Assembly: GCA_023428515.1 (NCBI GenBank)
Contig: JAEYXI010000586.1
Span: 1 to 18,499, forward strand
Direction of reading: 5' to 3'
Length of the DNA: 18,499 nucleotides
Origin: Pseudomonadota bacterium
GTDB taxonomy: Bacteria; Pseudomonadota; Alphaproteobacteria; Rhizobiales; Rhizobiaceae
Positions 13,161 to 18,499 of the stretch are shown one piece after another. How positions within the stretch are numbered: the stretch's first letter is position 1; every line of letters begins with the position of its first letter. A program made the position numbers and the translations under genes. The notes under the pieces were generated by a model that made no database searches, had not been told where the DNA came from, and saw nothing but the letters and a program-made list of their open reading frames with translations.

Positions 13161-14642
13161 TTATTCCGGGACGTTGACCTGTTCGGACGCGTAGCCGCGA
13201 AGCGTCTTTTCCGGCATCAGCCAGAGCATCACGAAGCCGAACAGCGTCGTCGCGGCGCAGACCAGGAATATCATCGCGAAGGGTTCAGCCGTCGTGGCGT
13301 GCGCGCCGATGCGCATCCCCTCGCCGCCGAGCGGCAGCCCATAACCCAGCGCCACCGCGCCAAGCATGGCGACGCCGAGCGCGCTTCCGAGCGAACGCAG
13401 GAAGGTCAGAACGCCGGTCGCCACGCCGAGATGCGCCTTGTCGACCGCATTCTGCACGGAGACTGTGCACACCGGGAACGTCGCGCCCGCGCCGAAGCCG
13501 ATGCAGGCTGTCAGCACCTGGATCACCAGCAAAGAGGCATCCGCCGCCAGCAGCGCGAACAGAGTGAGGCAAGCCATGCTGAACAGCGCCCCCGCCATCG
13601 CGATCCGCTTGTAGTGGACGAAGCGCGGGATCGTCTTGCCGCTCACGGTCGCGCCAAGCACCGTGCCGAGCAGAAGCCCGAGCATCGCCGTGCCAGACTG
13701 GCTGGCGTTGAGGCCGAGCACCGACTGCAGATAGACCGGCAGGTAGACCGCAAGCCCGACATTTGCCGCCTGGAACGCGAACATCGCAAGCGCGCCGGCG
13801 CGCACCACCCGATCGCCGAGCACTTCGAGCGAGATCAGGGGTTCCGTCGCCCGCATTAGCCTCAACGCAAAGCCGGCCCAGAAGAAGGCCGACCCGGCAA
13901 CCAGGCCGGCGATCTCGATCGACACCCACGGATAGGTGCTGCCGCCCCAGTTCAGCGCCAGCAGCAGGAGCGCCGTCGCCACGATGAGCAGCAGCGCGCC
14001 GAGCGCGTCGATGCTGTGCCGCCTTGGCGCGACCGGTAGTTTCTTCAGCGGATTGTTGATGATCGCCATGGCGATCAGGCCAAGCGGTATGTTGATCCAG
14101 AAGATCAGCGACCAGTGCAAATGCTCCGCAAAGGTGCCGCCAAGCAGCGGTCCGGCGATGCTGGCGACGGCCCAGGTCCCCGATATCCAAGCCGCATAAC
14201 GGGCGCGCTCGCGCGGCGGCACCAGGTCGCCGATCACCGTCTGCGTCAGGGCAAACAGCCCGCCGCCTCCGACACCCTGGATCGCCCGTCCGATGATCAG
14301 CGTCAGCATGTTCGGCGCCAGCGCGCTGACCAGCGATCCCGCCAGGAAGATCAGCACAGCCGCATGTATGACCGGCCTGCGGCCGTAGATGTCGGAGATT
14401 TTTCCATAGAGCGGCGCCATTGCGGTCGCGGTCAGCAGGTAGCCCGTGACGATCCAGGGCAGATACTCGGCGTGGCCGAGCGCTCCGGCGATCGTCGGCA
14501 TCGCCGGCGCGACGATCGTCTGGTCGAGCGCGGCGAGCAGCATCGACAGCAGCACGCCGCCGATGATCACGTTCTTTTCGCCGTCCGATAGCGGCGGAGC
14601 CTCGAAGCCTTGCATGGCTTCTTGCTTGACGGCCTTGTCCAT
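13161..14642 (-). CDS. DHA2-family drug/proton antiporter (MFS)
   Basis: This 493-aa inner-membrane transporter belongs to the DHA2 (EmrB/QacA type, 14-helix) branch of the major facilitator superfamily. Supporting motifs are LDQTIVAPAMPTI in helix 1, GKISDIYGRRP (motif A) in the loop after helix 2, the RAIQGVGGGG segment in helix 4, and GPLLGGTFAEHLHW (motif C) in helix 5. It likely exports drugs or other small compounds using the proton gradient; the specificity cannot be read from sequence. The ATG at 14642 (MDKAVKQEAMQGF) follows GGTGGAT; an ATG at 14669 has its ribosome-like sequence too close. No EmrA-like adaptor or local regulator gene is visible. Confidence 0.92.
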   Translation of the reverse strand: MDKAVKQEAMQGFEAPPLSDGEKNVIIGGVLLSMLLAALDQTIVAPAMPTIAGALGHAEYLPWIVTGYLLTATAMAPLYGKISDIYGRRPVIHAAVLIFLAGSLVSALAPNMLTLIIGRAIQGVGGGGLFALTQTVIGDLVPPRERARYAAWISGTWAVASIAGPLLGGTFAEHLHWSLIFWINIPLGLIAMAIINNPLKKLPVAPRRHSIDALGALLLIVATALLLLALNWGGSTYPWVSIEIAGLVAGSAFFWAGFALRLMRATEPLISLEVLGDRVVRAGALAMFAFQAANVGLAVYLPVYLQSVLGLNASQSGTAMLGLLLGTVLGATVSGKTIPRFVHYKRIAMAGALFSMACLTLFALLAADASLLVIQVLTACIGFGAGATFPVCTVSVQNAVDKAHLGVATGVLTFLRSLGSALGVAMLGAVALGYGLPLGGEGMRIGAHATTAEPFAMIFLVCAATTLFGFVMLWLMPEKTLRGYASEQVNVPE

Positions 14643-14765
14643 CGATCCACCCGCGCTTGAGGGCACCATCTCCCGAGGCAGATTCCTCGCCGGCAGTGCC
14701 GAATGGCAAGCCGGTCTCGGTGCCCAAGGTTTTGGCTGTGGACCTCGCCGGAGGGCGGGGCTTCG

Positions 14766-14783
14766 GATCCCGTGAGCGGGATC
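14766..14783. promoter_or_regulatory. inverted repeat upstream of the DHA2 exporter gene
   Basis: GATCCCG, a TGAG loop and CGGGATC form a perfect 7-base dyad about 125 bases upstream of the exporter start. Exporters are often repressed through such dyads by TetR- or MarR-type proteins. No regulator gene is in the window, so this is a candidate only. Confidence 0.3.
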
Positions 14784-14895
14784 GCCGGACTACCAACCGG
14801 CGCGCGTTTCCTGAAACAGCGCGGCGGGCTTAGCAGACGCGGCCTGGAGTGTCGAGGCAAGCCTAACCCTAGCTCACCACGATGCTACGGCTGGA

Positions 14896-16902
14896 CTAAA
14901 GCGTGATCCGGTACTTCGCGAACCCCTCGGCGCCCTCGCCTGCCGGCTCGATCTTCACCGCTCTCACGTCAGCGATATGGTCCTTCGCCTTCGGCCCGGT
15001 CTCGAACACGACGCTTGTCCCTTCGAGCGGTACGAAGCTCCAGTTGGAATCGGCCGAAGGATTGATCGTACCCTCCTCGTGGATGAAGCGCACGATCACG
15101 TCGCGGTTGGTGTCCGGCGCCTCGTAGATCACCTTGGACGCGTTGATTTCAGGGAAATTGCCGCCACCGCCGGCGCGGTAATTGTTCGAGGCAACGACGA
15201 ATTTCTGCGCGGGGTCGATGGGCTTTCCATCGAACATAAGGTCGACGATGCGGTTCGAACTGGCGTTCATCACCTCGCCCTTCGATCCGTATTTCGGCGG
15301 CTGCGACAGGTCGATCCTGTAGGTTACCCCGTCGATCACGTCGAAATTGTACGACGGGAAAGACAGGTTGATCAGCGGCTGGTCCGCCTTGCCTTTCTCG
15401 ATCTGGTTGAAGATGCCGGCCGACATCTCCAGCCATTCCTTGACCTGGGCGCCGGTCACCGCCACCGCCTGCACCGTGTTGGGATAGAGGTAGAGGTCGG
15501 CGACGTTCTTGATCGCCACGTCGCCCGCCGGAACGTCGGTATAATAATCCGGCCCGCCGCGTCCGCCGGCCTTGAACGGAGCAGCCGCCGAAAGCACCGG
15601 CAAATCCCGGTGCTCGGTGTCCTTCAGCATGTCCTTGATGTACCAGGTCTGCGCCTGGCTCACGATCTGCACCGACGGATCGTCGGCCACCAGCGCGAAG
15701 TAGGAGTGCAGCGGCGCCGAGGTCTTGCCGACCGGCGTGCGCACATAGGCGAGCGTCGCCTCGTGTTCCGCCTTCGCCGCCTCCTCGACCGCCGGCTTGC
15801 TTTCGACGATAGCCTGCGTCTTGCCGTCCACGCGCTTGGAGATCGGTCGCGCCTCGCTGGTCGACCCCACGACTTTCCACTCATTGCCGTCGCGTTCGAG
15901 CATGAGGTCGATCAGCCCGAGGTGCGAGCCCCAGAAGCCGCCCATCACGCCCGGCTTGCCGCCGATCAGGCCCTTGCCGTTGTCCAGCCCGGCCATGTCC
16001 TTGCCGTCGTCGCCCTTGAATTTCGGCCCGGGGAAATCGAGATGGCTGTGCCCCGTCACGATCGCATCGATACCGTCGACGCCGGCGAGCAGCACCGAGG
16101 CGTTCTCCAGGTTCTCCTCGTATTGCTCTGGCCCCATGCCCGAATGGGAGAGCGCGATCACGATGTCGGCGCCCTCTTCCCGCATTTGCGGCACCCAGGC
16201 CTGCCCGGCTTTGACGATGTCGCGGGTCATCGCCTTGCCCGTCAGGTGGCGCGAATCCCAGGTCATGATCTGCGGCGGCACGAAACCGATCAGTCCGATG
16301 CGGATCGGATGCTCCGCGCCCGCGCCATCCTTCACCGTCTTGTCGATGATGACGTAGGGCTTCAGGAACAGCTCGTCCTTGGTGGGATCGGCGGCGAGCT
16401 GGCCCTTGGTCAGGTTGGCACAGACGAACGGGAAGTTCGAGCCCGCCAGCACGTTGAACATGAAGTCGAGCCCGTAGTTGAACTCGTGGTTGCCGAGCGT
16501 CGAGCAGTCATAGTCCAGCGTGTTCATCGCCTTAATGACCGGGTGGACGTCACCCTCCTTCATACCGCGCTCATAGGCGATGTAGTCGCCCATCGGGTTG
16601 CCCTGAAGGAAGTCGCCATTGTCGATGAGGATGGAGTTGGTCGCCTCGGCGCGGATCGCGTCGATGATCGACGCCGTGCGCGCCAGGCCCATCGTGTCGT
16701 TCGGCTTGTCCGCATAATAGTCGTAGGGGAATACGTGGACGTGCAGGTCAGTCGTTTCCATGATCCTCAGATGCGCCTGGTTGGCCTGCGCACGCGCCGA
16801 GAACGGATGCAGCATCGCGATAGCGCCCGTGGCGGCAGACTCCGCGAGAAACGAGCGGCGCGACAATGGAAAGGACCTTTCTGGGCGCAGGATTTCGGAC
16901 AT
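14896..16902 (-). CDS. cpdB: 2',3'-cyclic-nucleotide 2'-phosphodiesterase/3'-nucleotidase (CpdB-like)
   Basis: This 668-aa periplasmic enzyme would open 2',3'-cyclic nucleotides and remove 3'-phosphates, recycling extracellular nucleotides. The metallophosphoesterase metal motifs are all visible: [53 protein letters not shown] and [10 protein letters not shown]. The DYYAD variant after the first motif is typical of CpdB rather than UshA. A 5'-nucleotidase C-terminal domain follows (substrate site near [18 protein letters not shown]). The N-terminus carries a twin-arginine signal, SRRSFLAES, with SARAQA as the likely cleavage region, so it is exported folded with its metals. The ATG at 16902 has GGGGGA 8 bases upstream; an earlier in-frame ATG at 16953 lacks one. 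It is the usual length for the family. Confidence 0.94.
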   Translation of the reverse strand: MSEILRPERSFPLSRRSFLAESAATGAIAMLHPFSARAQANQAHLRIMETTDLHVHVFPYDYYADKPNDTMGLARTASIIDAIRAEATNSILIDNGDFLQGNPMGDYIAYERGMKEGDVHPVIKAMNTLDYDCSTLGNHEFNYGLDFMFNVLAGSNFPFVCANLTKGQLAADPTKDELFLKPYVIIDKTVKDGAGAEHPIRIGLIGFVPPQIMTWDSRHLTGKAMTRDIVKAGQAWVPQMREEGADIVIALSHSGMGPEQYEENLENASVLLAGVDGIDAIVTGHSHLDFPGPKFKGDDGKDMAGLDNGKGLIGGKPGVMGGFWGSHLGLIDLMLERDGNEWKVVGSTSEARPISKRVDGKTQAIVESKPAVEEAAKAEHEATLAYVRTPVGKTSAPLHSYFALVADDPSVQIVSQAQTWYIKDMLKDTEHRDLPVLSAAAPFKAGGRGGPDYYTDVPAGDVAIKNVADLYLYPNTVQAVAVTGAQVKEWLEMSAGIFNQIEKGKADQPLINLSFPSYNFDVIDGVTYRIDLSQPPKYGSKGEVMNASSNRIVDLMFDGKPIDPAQKFVVASNNYRAGGGGNFPEINASKVIYEAPDTNRDVIVRFIHEEGTINPSADSNWSFVPLEGTSVVFETGPKAKDHIADVRAVKIEPAGEGAEGFAKYRITL

Positions 16903-16988
16903 TGCTGGTTCCCCCTGATAGCCAAGGATCGATGTCTGGTCATCGAGTTTCACCTCGGAGTTGACCCCGAGTCCAGCGGCAGCAGATC

Positions 16989-17005
16989 ACAATCGGAAAG
17001 ATTGT
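16989..17005. promoter_or_regulatory. inverted repeat between cpdB and the dehydrogenase gene
   Basis: ACAATC, GGAAA, GATTGT form a perfect 6-base dyad in the 124-base gap between two same-strand genes. It could end the upstream dehydrogenase transcript or act as an operator for cpdB. No T-run follows. Confidence 0.25.
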
Positions 17006-17026
17006 TTGCCGGCGAGAGACGAGCCT

Positions 17027-18307
17027 TCAGCGCGCCGTCTCGTCCTCGTCGTCTTCCCGCCCCTGCGTGATCAGCCGCGCACTTCGCTGCCCGGTCACGT
17101 AGATCCACAGCCAGCTCAACGACACCGTCAGCCGGTTTCTGAGCCCGATCAGGAAATAGATGTGGGCGATGCCCCACATCCACCAGGCGATCCAGCCGGT
17201 CAGCTTGATCCAGCCGAAGTCGATCGCCGCCGCGCGCTTGCCGATCGTCGCGAGATCGCCGTCGTGCTTGTAGCGGAACGGGCGTGGCGCATTGTCGCCG
17301 GCAAGCCGAGCCTTGATTGTCGCCGCCACATGCCATCCCTGCTGCTTGGCCGCCGGCGCAATGCCCGGCACGAGACGCCCCTCCTTCCAGTCGACATGCG
17401 CGGTGTCGCCGATGGCGAAGATATCGGGATGTCCCGGCACGGTGAGATCGGGCTCGACGATCAGCCGCCCGACGCGATCGGCGGGAACGCCCAGCCATTC
17501 GGCCGCGGGCGAGGCGGCGACGCCGGCCGCCCAGATGATCGCACCGGCCGACAGCGTTTCGCCGCCGAACGTCACGCCGTCTTCCGTGCATTCGGTGACG
17601 GCGCGGCCGAGTTCTACCGTAACGCCGAGGCGCTCCAGCGCCTTCTTAGCGTAGGCAGACAGTTCAGGCTTGAAGCCTGCGAGCACGCGTTCCCCCGCCT
17701 CGATCAGCACGACGCGCGCCGTGCTCGGATCGATGTTGCGGAACTCGCCTGAAAGCGTGTCGCGCGCCAACTCGGCAATCGTGCCGGCGAGTTCGACGCC
17801 GGTCGGCCCGCCGCCGATGATCACGAAGGTCATGAGTGCCCGGCGCTTCTCCGGGTCGGCCTCGCGCTCCGCCTGCTCGAAGGCCAGTAGGATGCGCCGG
17901 CGGATCGTCGTCGCGTCCTCCAGCGTCTTCAGCCCCGGCGCGAAAGGCTCCCACTCGTCATGGCCGAAATAGGCGTGCCGCGCACCCGTCGCCAGCACCA
18001 GCGTGTCGTAGGCGACCGATCCGCCATCCTCGAGCAGCACGCGCTTTGCATCCATGTCCACCCCGACCACCGCGCCGAGCAGCGTCGTCACGTCCTTGCG
18101 CCTGCGCAGCAGATGCCGCACCGGCCAGGCGATTTCCGAGGTCGCCAGCGAAGTGGTCGCCACCTGGTAGAGCAACGGCTGGAACAGATGATGGTTGCGC
18201 CTGTCGATTATGGTGATTGTCACGCCAGCGCCGGAGAGCGCCCGCGTGCACTCCAGCCCTCCGAATCCGGCCCCGACGACGACGACGCGGTGCTTTGCTT
18301 GATCCAT
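17027..18307 (-). CDS. Type II NADH dehydrogenase-like FAD oxidoreductase
   Basis: This 426-aa flavoprotein is of the NDH-2 type: it passes electrons from NADH to quinone at the inner membrane without pumping protons. The FAD-binding motif is VVVVGAGFGGLECTRAL at residues 8-24 (GxGxxG at 12-17). The NADH-binding motif is FVIIGGGPTGVELAGTIAEL at about 162-181. The late FAD contact is PDIFAIGDTAHVDW, and KQQGWHVA is the conserved quinone-side segment. The C-terminal hydrophobic stretch LTGWIAWWMWGIAHIYFLIG, followed by basic residues, should anchor it to the membrane. The ATG at 18307 follows GAGGC. A 7-base dyad lies in the leader. A relative acting on another quinone or acceptor cannot be excluded. 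Confidence 0.9.
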   Translation of the reverse strand: MDQAKHRVVVVGAGFGGLECTRALSGAGVTITIIDRRNHHLFQPLLYQVATTSLATSEIAWPVRHLLRRRKDVTTLLGAVVGVDMDAKRVLLEDGGSVAYDTLVLATGARHAYFGHDEWEPFAPGLKTLEDATTIRRRILLAFEQAEREADPEKRRALMTFVIIGGGPTGVELAGTIAELARDTLSGEFRNIDPSTARVVLIEAGERVLAGFKPELSAYAKKALERLGVTVELGRAVTECTEDGVTFGGETLSAGAIIWAAGVAASPAAEWLGVPADRVGRLIVEPDLTVPGHPDIFAIGDTAHVDWKEGRLVPGIAPAAKQQGWHVAATIKARLAGDNAPRPFRYKHDGDLATIGKRAAAIDFGWIKLTGWIAWWMWGIAHIYFLIGLRNRLTVSLSWLWIYVTGQRSARLITQGREDDEDETAR

Positions 18308-18349
18308 TGGCCTGCCTCGATATCAGTGGCGGTGCCCCAGCCTGATGAT

Positions 18350-18366
18350 GGTGCGCATGGCGCACC
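18350..18366. promoter_or_regulatory. inverted repeat upstream of the NDH-2-like gene
   Basis: GGTGCGC, an ATG spacer and GCGCACC form a perfect 7-base dyad about 45 bases upstream of the start codon. It could be an operator or a leader hairpin. The rest of the 192-base stretch to the window end shows no gene. Confidence 0.3.
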
Positions 18367-18499
18367 GAGACAAGTGCCCGGCATGCCGGTAGCTTGGCAC
18401 AACGAGTTCTCGCCCTGGTTGGGCATTCGATGTCGCGAATGCGCATATCGCAACCTGGAGCCGGGCATAGTTTTGCCCCTACCAAATACGAGGCAAGAC

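Noticed and set aside
13285..14796. Second long minus-strand frame (503 aa) overlapping the exporter gene
   Set aside because: Arginine- and alanine-rich frame-shifted reading of the DHA2 gene with no membrane pattern.
14977..17070. Very long plus-strand reading frame (697 aa) opposite cpdB
   Set aside because: It is the antisense shadow of cpdB: rich in R, H, V and D, no recognisable domain, while the minus-strand frame carries all CpdB motifs. High GC makes such frames common.
1..18499. CRISPR array, insertion sequence, rRNA or prophage genes
   Set aside because: No regularly spaced repeats, transposase motifs, rRNA signature or phage structural proteins were seen.

Overview
The window looks like about 18.5 kb of chromosome from a GC-rich alphaproteobacterium of the Rhizobiales, most likely Phyllobacteriaceae (Mesorhizobium or Aminobacter-like). 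This rests on the high GC, the mix of families (PAS/PilZ signalling proteins, a BTLCP transglutaminase-like cysteine peptidase, DUF3126, a CysE of rhizobial length, a type II NADH dehydrogenase), CtrA-like TTAACC-N5-TTAACC boxes, and a CATGATC...GATCATG intergenic repeat of a kind common in rhizobia. No database search was possible, so family names come from reading the proteins.

Layout. Positions 1-2400 hold three plus-strand genes: a PAS protein, a tandem PilZ (c-di-GMP) protein and a periplasmic LapG-like peptidase. Positions 2595-6340 are housekeeping: gamma carbonic anhydrase, a membrane-anchored unknown, DUF3126, serine acetyltransferase CysE divergent from an HD phosphohydrolase, and a small membrane protein. 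A complete tRNA-Asn(GUU) follows at 6539-6614.

The accessory part runs from just after the tRNA to about 11300. A 440-bp stretch without a long gene carries a hairpin and, on the minus strand, a possible 44-aa secreted peptide. Then comes a tight three-gene plus-strand operon. Its first gene encodes a cytosolic trypsin-like protease with an N-terminal effector-associated-type domain (EAD). The second encodes an all-helical protein whose first ~90 residues align without gaps to the protease's N-terminal domain. The third encodes a one-pass membrane protein with a cytosolic helical/proline-rich part, a juxtamembrane motif typical of nSTAND receptors but no NTPase, and a periplasmic pentapeptide-repeat plus TPR-like C-terminus. 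This is the best candidate for an undescribed system: a conflict or stress-response module in which like-with-like EAD contacts bring a protease to a partner, with a membrane sensor. The function is inferred.

From 11439 to the end the window returns to core-type genes: a DUF883-like small membrane protein, a zinc-ribbon methyltransferase-fold protein, a Dabb-family protein, a 42-aa membrane protein too short for ordinary gene calling, a DHA2-type drug exporter, a Tat-exported CpdB-like 2',3'-cyclic nucleotidase/3'-nucleotidase, and an NDH-2-type dehydrogenase. No transposase, integrase, CRISPR array or rRNA gene was seen.
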